From NCBI RefSeq assembly GCF_964204645.1, contig NC_134034.1, positions 8,799,414 to 8,863,413 of the forward strand: 64,000 nucleotides of DNA. Reading direction: 5' to 3'. Source of the stretch: Tubulanus polymorphus. Taxonomy: Eukaryota; Nemertea; Palaeonemertea; Tubulaniformes; Tubulanidae. Both the position numbers and the translations under genes were made by a program. This document shows, in pieces, positions 12,236-22,753 of the stretch; position 1 is the first letter of the stretch, and each line of letters opens with the position of its first letter. The notes beneath the pieces are model-generated. The model searched no databases, was not told the DNA's origin, and saw only the letters and a list, made by a program, of their open reading frames with translations.

Positions 12236-13092
12236 GGTCGTCATTAGTTCCAAGACGAGTTTGTCGATGACGTCATTGGTAAATAATAACATAACCACGT
12301 GCGTGAGGAACAGACTTAAATACAAAGACTTTATTCAACCAATTCTGTGCGCCGAATTGTATGATCATAAACAAATTGCCGCAATCTTTTCCTTCGTTAT
12401 CATCTTTCGATGATTCTTTGTTCAACATTATTCAAAAACGAATAACCACTAGTTTGTAAATAAACAAAATGAATTATTTACTTGTGTAGAAGTAGTAATG
12501 TTCATTTTCTTGCAAGACTTATAATGATAAAATCAAATAACTCTTGCTAGTAGACTATTGATGTGTTTTTAGATACCCATTCAACAATAGCCGGAATCAT
12601 AGAATAGTTCAAAGTTCTTCAATTCGTCTATATGTGATATGATATGTGAAACTGGGTCTACTGAAAATTCGAAACCCTGTCCTATTTCAGTAGTATGAAC
12701 TAACTGATAGCTTATCATTAGAGATTTCAGAAAAAAAACAACATAAAACACGAAACAAAACATTCTTTATTTTTCTTCTCGATTAAGCCTTCTCAGTAGA
12801 GTTCGATTCAGACCGACATGTCTTTTGCAATCCTTCACAGTAAAGAATGGATTAAAAAACGATGTTTTAGATCAACTGCCAGTCCTTTCTAGTCCTGATC
12901 AGACTTTTTATCAGGTATTTACTATCAAGCCCGACTGAGCTAGGCCACCGTCTGATGCTCTCTCTCAAGTCAAGTTGAAATAGACATTTCCAACTCCTCT
13001 AACAGATAAGAGCGCGTACCAGGACGCACGTGGTTATGTTATTATTTATATATGACGTCATCGACAAACTCGTCTTGGAACTAATGACGACC
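12236..13092. mobile_element. Nested non-autonomous Mutator-like element
   Basis: It sits within the right TIR of the gene-capture element and is flanked by a perfect 9-bp duplication AAAGTAAAA (12227-12235 and 13093-13101). The inverted ends of about 70 bp start GGTCGTCATTAGTTCCAAGA and match almost perfectly to CCACGTGCGT. The uninterrupted target is visible in the other copy near 44140. A 9-bp duplication and long TIRs fit MULEs. There is no coding capacity; the open frame at 12581-12763 has no features. Confidence 0.7.
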
Positions 13093-14403
13093 AAAGTAAA
13101 AATGAAGAAATTCTGCGTTTTTGGAAAATTCCGCGATTCCGTCTTTCCGCGATATGACAACTGTCATCGCTGATCACCAGTCTTCGTTTCAGCTTGAATT
13201 CGTTCAGAATTTTCGTTATAGTGAAGTATTGCTATACAGATCCTAATGGAATTTGAAATGAAGATAGAATGATAATGTACCAGGTAGAACAATGATGTGA
13301 TTTTCTAAATTCATGCTTTTTCATGTATTTACATACCGACTGAGCATTCCGACGTAAGAGAAATGTATCATCTTAGGGGCAAAATGATTTAAAATATTAT
13401 GAAAGCAATCGATACTGCTGGTTTGTCCGTAGCTAGACATATTGGATATCTGATTTACTGACCGTGTGTTTGTTGCAAGATTCTCAAATTCAGATGCAAC
13501 ATTGGATCTTAAAAAATTGAAAGATCAATAAATCAAAACGAAAACAATTATTTACACTTAATTATCTACCCGGGTAGCTATTAAATAGAGAATAGAAAAA
13601 TATACCTGGATTTAACCATTTCTTTTTTTAGAATATGATGCGTGGAGACAGTTCTCATGATTATTTTGAACATGCTGTATGCATGTCAGCCATTTCTGTT
13701 TTATTGTCTCGTGGTCTACTGATTCCGAGGATTGGGCACACCAGTACAAATGGACTTTGATATTGGGTATCCACTGTTTGATAACCTCCATGTCTTTTTG
13801 CTTTCCTAGGCGTTCGAGTTTTCTTGTGACCGCTTGACATATAAAATGATAAACAAAATGTAGATCTTTGTGAACAAGCCTTAAAAACCCATTTACAAAA
13901 TTGTGTAACTTGTGCACCTTTGACACAATGCCAAGTATCATAGTAATGTGGAATTTTCCAAGTGTTGTGTGCCCATTTTCTTACGGACAAATGCATATCA
14001 GTTACGAGAGCTGTGATTTTGAATTTCTTCAGTTTTTCTGCGCATCTTTTTAATTCTTCTAGTTCCATCGCATTTGATGATGTCAGTTCATTTGACTGAA
14101 TTATATATTAAAAAAAACAAAATACCTAAAAAACGAATCCACATTCATAAACCCTGAATAACTGCAAGGCATACTTACTTGGACTAACTCAGAAGTTATT
14201 ATTTTATTGCTCTCCAGATTCATTATCGAGTATGAACAGTACTTTGCCGAGTGGCCAGGTGAGTCACAGCGTCCATCTCCTCCTATCAACAGTGGAGATG
14301 ATTTGAGACTATCAAGCATAGACTCACGTTTCCTTTCCCAAACTTGTCGTATAGCGGCATTGGATGTATTTCGAATGAAAAATAAACTACATCTAAATCC
14401 TGA

Positions 14404-15236
14404 GTGACTCTATACTTTTCTATGATTGACCCTTATCTCCAATATTGCAATATGATTTGGGGTACAAATTCTGGAACTATTTTGAACCCACTTTTACTAT
14501 TACAGAAGAGAGCTGTAAGATTAATTTCTCATTCAAATTACCTAGCACATACAGATCCCATATTCAAACGTTTAAAAATCTTGAAACTCCGCGATATTAA
14601 TGACTTACAATTAGCTGTTTTCGTTTATAAATTTGCCAATTCCTTACTGCCTGCATCTTTCAACGGTTATTGGAGATCAAAATTCCAAATACACCGACGT
14701 AATACTAGGAAAAAGTTCGATTTAGAAATTGATAGATTCAAAACCCAAAAACGAAAATTTTCGGTCAAATTGTCTGCACCAATCCTCTGGAATAAGCTAC
14801 CAAATTCGCTTAAAGAAAAACCTAGTATTAATTCGTTTCGTCTTAGCTATAAAAAAACTGAAGTTTTCCTTATAAAGCTATTTTGTGAGCTGTTCAGATG
14901 CTCCAATTATTCCTAATTCATCTATTTCTGTGTGGTGTGTTATTATGAACATGTGATCGAGTGTGTGAGGGGTGTGTGTGTTTCCGCGTGCATGTGTACG
15001 TCTGAGTGTGGTATGAATGTAAGGGGCCTTGCATACATAAGCATTCTTTTGCTTCTCCAAGACCCTGCCCTTTTATTACAACATGAATATCATCATGGAC
15101 GTATAGACTAGACCTTAACACTAGTCTATGCGCCCATGATGACACTTATATATAACAGTACCCTTGTATTCTTTTATATAACTTTGTATGTGTAATCGTG
15201 TTGTAATTCGAGGGAAAATAAAAGTTATTATTATTA
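14404..15236 (+). mobile_element. 5'-truncated LINE (CR1/L2/Jockey-like), RT tail and 3' UTR
   Basis: An open frame at 14404-14916 encodes the typical C-terminal end of a non-LTR reverse transcriptase: YFSMIDPYLQYCNMIWGTN, LLLLQKRAVRLI, HTDPIFKRLKILKLRDI, and APILWNKLPNSLKE. A 300-bp 3' UTR and an AATAAAAG-(TTA)n tail follow at about 15220-15236. It lies in intron 3 of the opposing transposase gene. Its 5' end abuts the splice acceptor of exon 4 (14393) within about ten bases and has probably removed the polypyrimidine tract. Confidence 0.75.
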
Positions 15237-15634
15237 TGGTTATACACTGTTCGCGTTGAAAGGCACTGCATTTTTATGAAGCTGGATTAACAATGAATGT
15301 TTGAAATTATATATTGAAATGTATTTTTAAACAGTCGATGAAAATTAAGGCACAATTTGATGACAAGCATTGGTTTCAACTTACTTAAACAACCTGATCA
15401 CCTTTGCTGTTAGGCTTCCTGTAAGTAGTATTCCAACACTCAATAATATACTGGTAATGGGAATACCCTTGATGGATGGCTAACTCTTCCATGTGGTCCT
15501 GTGGTGGTAACACAGCTTACACTGGGTTCTAACTGTCAGACTGGTAGAAGACACACTCTTCGAGACAAAATAGTAATAGTAATAGTTAGGTCTCCATTTG
15601 AGAGTTTGGATCGCTGAAAAAAAAATTTTACATA

Positions 15635-15768
15635 ATAATGATTAAATTTAATTCAATTTCTATAATCAACAAATGAAATATGAAATTAAAAGTATATTTT
15701 TAAATAATACTGATCAAATCTAATTCAATTTCTATAATCAACAAATGAAATATGAAATTAAAAGTACG
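15635..15768. repeat. Tandem duplication, ~70-bp unit
   Basis: Two adjacent copies of an AT-rich unit share CTATAATCAACAAATGAAAT and more. They lie in intron 2 of the transposase gene. Confidence 0.7.
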
Positions 15769-16377
15769 TAGGCAACTGTTTTATTCATGATTTCGAATGG
15801 ATGTAATTACCTTTACTAGATGTGTTAGGTTCAGTTTGAACAGCTACAGTTTCCCACATTTTATCAAGATCGCAATCACCATCAATTTCGAAGTCAATAC
15901 TTTGAGGCTCTGGTTCAGCTACACTTGGCTGAGTCGCATCATTGACCATCGCTAGCCTCCGTATTTTTTCAAAAGCTGAACGTCCTTTCTGCATCTTCGG
16001 ACTCAAAAAATCTGCTTTCTCAGGCGAATCAACAGAATTCGACACAACAGAATCATTGAGATGTAAAGTTGGTACAGAATCTTTCTTTAATCGAAGACTG
16101 AAGTGAAAAATGCATCATAATAGTCAGTTGTTTCCAAACTAATTACAAGTCGCCTGATTTTACACGACACACTTAGGCCCAGGTCACTCGAAAGTGAATT
16201 GAATACGATTTGTTTCAAAAGCTAGAATCAAGGTATCAGTTTATTTTATGGGATTGTTGTTTTTAATATACAAACCTATTAGCAAAACCAGCATTGTACT
16301 CCATGTAATTGTCGAAGGTCTCCATTGTGGAATGTTTTCTACAGTAACAGAGCACACTTGATGACGAAGGCTTCCAT

Positions 16378-17029
16378 CACAGGGGCTTGTAAACTGGCTT
16401 GGATTTTACTTCCGGGTTGTTGATAATCTCGCGAGAATGGCGCTAAATTTAAACTGCAAATCAATTCAAAATATCACAGAAATACCTCTTGTTGATGTTG
16501 TTTATTTATCCACTATAGAGTTTCGATAAACAATTGGCTGTTAAGGATCAGTATCAGCGGGCGCGACGCCTTACTATATTAAAATAACAAGGGATGAAAC
16601 GGCTTCGCTTTTGCCTGTGACCGTATTGATGCGGCGGAAACCACTGCGCATGCGCGGCAACTTTCCGAGCGCTAGTGAGCTGTCAATCAAACTACACATT
16701 ATAGAAGAATCAATTGAACTTGAACTGATCTTAACCTTTCGGAAAGTTGCCGCGCATGCGCAGTGGTTTCCGCCGCATCAATACGGTCATAGGCAAAAGC
16801 GAAGCCGTTTCATCCCTTGTTATTTTAATATAGTAAGGCGTCGCGCCCACTGATACTGATCCTTAACAGCCAATTGTTTATCGAAACTCTATAGTGGATA
16901 AATAAACAACATCAACAAGAGGTATTTCTGTGATATTTTGAATTGATTTGCAGTTTAAATTTAGCGCCATTCTCGCGAGATTATCAACAACCCGGAAGTA
17001 AAATCCAAGCCAGTTTACAAGCCCCTGTG
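16378..17029. mobile_element. Fold-back element with ~300-bp arms
   Basis: The left arm (16378-16676) and right arm (about 16737-17029) are nearly perfect reverse complements and the spacer is about 60 bp. The tips read CACAGGGGCTTGTAAACTGG. The flanks carry the 7-bp duplication CTTCCAT (16371-16377 and 17030-17036), or 8 bp if a G is counted. CAGGGG tips with 7-8 bp duplications suggest hAT relatives. Each arm holds an NRF1-like palindrome TGCGCATGCGC. The insertion lies about 50 bp upstream of the transposase start codon. No gene is present; the frames at 16611-16853 and 16878-17084 are arm sequence. Confidence 0.8.
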
Positions 17030-17135
17030 CTTCCATTGGTGGTATTGCCATTGTGCTCGCTTTGTACTCACAAAAGCAGTCCATACTCTAGCAATATTTG
17101 GATCACGCGGCCATTTGAATAACAAGGAATCTTAA

Positions 17136-17157
17136 GTGTACTACAATTGTAGTACAC
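17136..17157. repeat. Perfect 22-bp palindrome
   Basis: The half-site GTGTACTACAA is followed at once by its reverse complement. It lies near the transposon's right end and could be a protein-binding site; the function is unknown. Confidence 0.6.
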
Positions 17158-18089
17158 ACAACGCCGTGGCATAGTTCAAAATCGTTTTAAAATCTTTTTA
17201 TAACCACTTTATCTCCTGTTGTTATCGCTATCTGAACGAGGCTGATAATACTTCCGGGTTCTCCACATCTCGCGCTGACGTCACCACAGGGGATTACCTG
17301 AGATTGCTGAGCATCGCGACTACGTATATTTTGGTTTGCCGTAGCGATAAAAAACCTCTTAGAAGTATTCGAAATGAAAACAAATGTACCTAAGGTCATT
17401 AGATTATCATTTATTACATCTTAATGGATTGATTCAAGGGGAAAAAACAAAATTGTTCAGTAGTCCTTTAAACAGAGCGCAAACGATCACGATGATAGTG
17501 TTTCATGAGACCCGCAAATAACGTCAAGTTATTGATTTTTTATTTAATATGAATACATTTCGCTCCGAACCTAAGAATTATCTTGATCTTTTAACATACG
17601 TGATTGATAGAAATAACAAACGTTAGCTGCGAGTCTCGTTATGCTGGAGTCCATTATGAGTTTTCCGGTTTGCCCGGCTACCCGTACTGGCGGGGTAGTC
17701 TAGAGAGGCTAATGAAAACTCCGGTTTGCTGAACCACCCCTCTTTGCGGGGATGCGGTATGATGTTTGATGTGACAGTTTCAAGTGGTTAATGGCTGTTT
17801 CAAGTGCTTACAACGATGCTTATTACTTCGTGGTACATGGTGGTTTAAAAAAAGATTTCATAATAATACGCTCACCGCGTGGGCTTCGTAGTAAGACCAC
17901 TGCCTGTGGCCTTCCCAAATTTTAATTGTCCTGTCCGATTTAGGTTTCATCCAATTGAGAGACTGCCTTTTCCAGTTAGGGCATTTTTGGATCACGTCAC
18001 TCCAGGAAATGACTTAACGCTTTTGGGCCCCTTCGTCGGTTCCACATGTTTCATTTGAGCTATAGACCACAATGGTGACACCATGATGG

Positions 18090-18470
18090 TCAGTAACTGA
18101 CCAATTGAGATATCCCCGAGTCTGACCACTTGGCTTCGAATTTCGGAAATTTATCATGTAATGTTTGTTTTCAAACCTCTAAGGAATCATCATTGCAAAT
18201 TCATCACTGACCATCACTGACCACCAATGACCAATTCAAACTTCTCGAATATGAAAACGTTATACCGCGTTATGGTGTCAAACTAGAAAGGATTCGCCAT
18301 TGAAAATTCATAAATTGACCATCACTGACCACCACTGACCAATTGAAACTTCTTGAAAGAACGATATACCGGTACCGCTTTTGGTGTGAAACTAGAAAGG
18401 ATTCGCCATTAAAATTCATAAATTGACCATCACTGACCACCAGCGAAACTTCTCAAATATCGTGCTCGAA
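18090..18470. repeat. Minisatellite, ~110-bp unit, about 2.6 copies
   Basis: Successive units share CACTGACCATCACTGACCA, ACTAGAAAGGATTCGCCATT and related blocks. They lie inside the outer long-TIR element, non-coding. Confidence 0.75.
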
Positions 18471-19813
18471 TTCGAAAGTGCTTGTCGTCGTATTGCTATT
18501 TCTAGAAACCAGCAGAAAGTTTTGCTACTGTTTTTGAATGGCGTTGACATGATGGAAATTTATTACCCATAAATGGGTTACACATCTGGATCACAGCACC
18601 TCACTTGCCGCAGTGCGTTATTTTCACTGCATAGTAATGCTAATACATAAACTTTTTTACTACTTGACTCGAATCATCTGAACAGTACTGCGTTTGAAAA
18701 CTCAACGAATAGAAAATATTTGCGGGATGCGCCTACAAATAAGTTATAATAAGATTAATTAATCGATGCATGAAAAACAATTAAATCACAAGGTGACTAA
18801 CACCCGTCTTTCAACCAATCTGCGCGATACCAATTAATTAAATCATTAAACGCATTGGGTTCCTAATATTTGAAATCATGTGATACAATAGTTGTTATTT
18901 AGACTTGGCCACTTTCATTTCAGAAAACCGCGTACTAGACCAGTGGTCACCGAGGCATTAACCATTCCTTCAAGTTTTGAAAATTCGATGGTAACGCGGA
19001 TTCTTCGCCTCTAAAAACTGTTTCGTTAATAGTTGTCTTTATATTAAAAGTGTTCATAGGAATTGAAATTTGGAGCGATATCAGTCACAGCTGTAACCCT
19101 TTTTCATTGTCAGTTCTTTTTTGGAATTCAAGTAGATTAGTGAAAATATCAATGATGAAGTTCACTTATTATATCAAGTACCGTTTTTACTGTCGCATGC
19201 GAGTCGAAACAAAAAGATCTATCCAACTGCATATGTTCGGGTATAACCTGTGATATCCTTCAGTATGTTATGAATATCTTTAAAAATTTGTGTTCTAGTA
19301 TAATACCCGAAGGTTTAACTATCGGACACATAAAAGATTCGCCATAATCAAAGTTTTTAAGAAAATCTTTCTTCGAGAAAGAAAGATCTTTAAGAGAACG
19401 ATTGGCGTCAAACTAATCCATAATGGACTGTTGTGAATTTATTGAATAATCCACCTGAGAAATTTTGAGATTTCGAAGCGAAATAAAAGCGAATAAATCA
19501 AAAATGCATAAATAACTTGACGTTATTTGCGGGTCTCATGAAACACTTTCGTGCGCTCTTTTTAAATCTAAAATAGCATAAATACATGCGTGTTTCGTTA
19601 TAAACAAGGTTAAATTCCAAGCGCACATGAAATATGGAGCCTGTATCTCACACGATATACACATCTTGAATTTTCTCAAACTACCTAGGCCCTTTCCAAA
19701 TGGGAATTGTTCAGTTTTTTAACGGCCGACATTCAGAGGCACCTAAAAAACCGGTTGTATAGCACTTGAAATTTTCAGTGTGGCGCTAGCTAGCGCGTGA
19801 GGCGGTGTTTTAT

Positions 19814-19880
19814 TTCAGGAAATGAATTGTGGAAACAGCCAATCAAATCCACGGATATCCACAATTCATTTCCTGAAATT
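19814..19880. repeat. Perfect 21-bp-arm hairpin
   Basis: TTTCAGGAAATGAATTGTGG is matched by its reverse complement after about 24 bases, with an extra TTTCCTGAAA copy after it. It lies in the 5' region of the downstream gene. Confidence 0.6.
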
Positions 19881-22753
19881 TCCTGAAATTGACCAATCGC
19901 TGTGCTTGTTAGCGGTGACGTAATTTCGGGATATACCGATGAAGAGCGCCATATTTGGTTTTCCGATCGTAAACACACAGCGCAGTTACCAGGTTACAGT
20001 CACAGAAAGCAGACTAATTCGTTCCAGATCATCTGATTAAATTACCCGATTATCACGTAAGTGTATGAATTCAGTACTTCCAACATCCGAGGTTTCATAC
20101 CCGATTAAATCTTTTATCGCAAATGCTTGATTATGCCAATTTTTTGGCGAAAAACTTCTTACTTTTCACTCGCAAATTCAATCAACTTCAATTTATTACA
20201 ATTATTTTGGGTTAGCCTATCATTCATCATCAAAATGTGAATCGTGAACACTAGAAAAGCGAGTGAGTAGAAGTTTTCACTAGAAGGCATTACAGATTGT
20301 TTCATTTTTCCATTCCGTGATATTTTGTCATTTCTGTTACTGGCCCTAAGTCCTTGTTTTATTTAGGCCTACTTTCGTGCGTGGAATAGGTCGATTATCA
20401 GCCCAAAAATGGAACAGCCCTTCCTAGCAAATCATTCAGTATTTCCAGCGTCGTAACTGCGTATTAGCCTATGGGTCCGTAAATTCCTTGATGCGCTATG
20501 AATTCAAAAAATCTAGAATCCAGGCCAGGGGTAAAATCTAAAATTCTGACTAAGCATTCCCCTTAAAATTCCTATCATCCCCCCTTGAATTATATAAATT
20601 AAAAATCTTCAATTGTCTAAATCTTTTTTCAACTCAATTTGTGAATGCGACCCTCCCTGTACTTATGCATATAGGCCATTGACCAGAAATCTCTCCCTAC
20701 AACTTGCAATTAACTTGAAACAACAGTCACAATGATACAACAGCCATTGGCTGTCTCTATTATTGTTTTGTGTATTCTGTGAAAGGTCAATATAAGTGGG
20801 AGTTTATTATATCCCTTTATTATGACAGGCATTGTGCTCACAAAGACTTGGTTATCAAAACATAGGCCAATGTGGTTATCAATTCAAATGTTTTGATTTC
20901 CAATGACAATAAAGCCCTAGCTTGCTAATTTCTCAATAACTTAGTTGATGTAATTACTTTCATATGTAAGATGAAAATTGAAATTATGTTAAACTAGACC
21001 CTTAAAATTTGTTCGATGTTTAATTGATGTTTCTCTTTTTGTTCTAGCATGGAACCAATTTTCCGTCGCCTAAAAAATCGTACGATCGACACGTTTGACA
21101 CCGATGCCGCCAAGAACCATAAAAGCACTAGTGGTTGGGCAACTCAGGACCCTGCGGAGAAAGTTTTGGCGGATGCGATGCGCCGGGTTGCCCAGGCCGG
21201 AGGAGATCAGTCAAACCCGAAACATTTGTTAGGCCAGTATACACTTCAGTTTGGTAAGTTTAGGGGTAAGAGATTTCAGTGGATACTCTCTAATGCTCTT
21301 GGCTTCGCAGTAAACCTCTACGTCATGGATGAATGTGAGAAGCGAAAACCACATCCCAAGATAGACCACAAGAACCATGCCGACAACAAGAAAGCCCTCT
21401 TCAAATACATGAGGCTGTTTCCCGAAGCCAAGGAAGCGATTGAGAGGAGGAGAGCTGTCCATCAAGAGCGTGTGAAACCTACGATTTCAAGTAAGTCAAG
21501 TTTTCAATATACAGTCGGATCGTTTGATATCAGAGTTGTTTTGTGCTTGTACTATTTATGAAAATTTTTTTATTTTCACAGAAGCTCGTCAGACTCAACC
21601 AGCTGGGAGCCAACCAACTGTGACAACTAGGAGGAGTCGCCCATTTGCTACAACCAGGAGCCAACAAACTGCGACAACTAGGAGTCAACCCAGCTCATCG
21701 ACTACAACTGAGAACGTCTCGATGCCGTCTGTTCTGTGGTGGTCGGTCGTCACCGTCGCCGCACAATTTGGAGTCGTTCCTATAGACAAATGTTATGATC
21801 AATCGTATCGTTAAGCGCACTGAAAGGGTTCATATATTACTTTGAAGATGATCAAGTAAAAAAGAGAGAAAGAGGGCTTTTGGTGGCCAAGCAAAAAACA
21901 TTTTGAGGTTAATTGCGAGTCAGTAACTCATAAACTAGTTTCCTTAGTTAAAAGCGATTTTTCGGAGATTAATTCCGATTTTGTAACCCGGAATAGACAA
22001 AATCACATGATGATGATGATCTACTGACAAGTGTCATCACTCTTGAAGCGCAGTTATCTGGTAATATATCTTAATTCTAATGATATTTTTATTGTAGATT
22101 CAATTGATACATCATGAGATAAACATCCTACAAATTTTTGCAGTGTTTTGGACGGATTGTAAAGATTCCATCCAAGTTAACCGCAGTCCTCCCTTTCGGC
22201 CATCCACTCCTAGTAATTGTAGCCATATTGTAACATTTAATCATTTATTTCTCAAAATTTACAGTTTATATCTGGATAAGTTGGTAAGATTAATGTTGTG
22301 TAGGGTTCCTAGAATATGCTTTTATAAATGTGTAGCTATTGTAAAATGGTATTTTCTTCCTATCTATTTTAATGTAACTATTTCTTTATAAAAACTGGGT
22401 AATCATGCTTTATATGTATGCAGTACTGTCTCTTTATTACATAATCCATCTTTATGATATTGGTATATAGTTGCTATAATGGACATTATGAATATGATAA
22501 CACGCACACTCTCTCTGTCTCTCTCTGTCACTTGCAAAATGCAACACTTCTATCCTCTCCTGCTTAATAGGCCTAACTTATTTTTTACAGTGATTTCTCT
22601 TTTGTAATCTCATTTTTCCAGTGAGTCACTCTTATTCCTCATTTATAGGCATTTAGATGGTAACATTACAGTGATGCGGTTTTCTTTTGTTCCTTTTGTC
22701 TATCATTCTGTTTTTGTTTAATATTTCAGTGAAATTGTACCGGACTTTATGAC

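Larger units (their letters stand above)
11157..13160. mobile_element. Mutator-like gene-capture element (Pack-MULE type), copy 1
   Basis: It has ~120-bp inverted ends starting CGGTGTTGTCATATCGCGG and is flanked by an 8-bp duplication CTGTCATC (11149-11156 and 13161-13168). It is inserted inside exon 8 of the transposase gene. The right end has itself been opened by another element (12236-13092). A near-identical copy lies at 43063-44208. It carries a two-exon fragment resembling the start of a ubiquitin-specific protease. Long TIRs, an 8-bp duplication and captured spliced gene pieces are marks of Pack-MULEs; no transposase is encoded. Confidence 0.6.
10704..16325 (-). pseudogene. Kolobok-like DDE transposase gene, nine exons, disrupted
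   Basis: Exons, all with GT-AG borders: 16276-16325, 15811-16097, 15385-15613, 14179-14392, 13918-14095, 13606-13832, 13337-13507, 13242-13161 continuing at 11156-11085 (one shared copy of the target duplication), and 11011-10704. Landmarks in order: METFDNYMEY start; CKLCYHHRTTW; GGDGRCDSPGHSAKY; VTDMHLSVRKW and YYDTWH; WIPNIKVHLYWCA; QTSSIDCFHNILNHFAPK; ILHYNENSERIQAET; HYPKYKDGHVLRKIL; DYVKLCFAEVF. This block order typifies a large animal transposase family I place near Kolobok. Defects: an in-frame TAG in exon 3 (WKS-stop-P), a lost A in exon 6 (run at about 13625), an indel or altered border at exon 7, and a 2-kb insertion inside exon 8. The third catalytic position is D (SID) where relatives have E. 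Confidence 0.6.
9409..17467. mobile_element. Kolobok-like DNA transposon with two convergent genes
   Basis: The element starts AGGACTACTGAACA and ends with its exact reverse complement, and each end is flanked by TTAA (9405-9408 and 17468-17471). It sits inside a repeat whose partner copy at 19.5-19.8 kb lacks it. It contains a P2X7-C-domain gene on + (9631-10533) and a nine-exon transposase gene on - (16325-10704); their stop codons are about 170 bp apart. TTAA target sites are typical of the Kolobok superfamily (piggyBac also uses TTAA, but the protein is not piggyBac-like). Four later insertions lie within it. Confidence 0.6.
9243..19781. mobile_element. Outer long-TIR element, split by the Kolobok-like insertion
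   Basis: The right inverted end (19495-19781) matches, in reverse, two separated blocks: 9243-9408 and 17468-17540. Shared landmarks are ACACTGAAAAT at the outer tip, TCTGAATGTCGGCCGT, GGAAAGGGCCTAG, GATACAGGCTCCATAT and, on the inner side, GTTTCATGAGACCCGC. The left end is therefore one ~240-bp TIR interrupted by 8 kb. Without that insertion the element is about 2.5 kb and non-coding. Seen directly; superfamily unknown. Confidence 0.6.

Noticed and set aside
16611-17084. Open frames in the inverted repeat
   Set aside because: They are mirror images within the fold-back arms and have no protein features.
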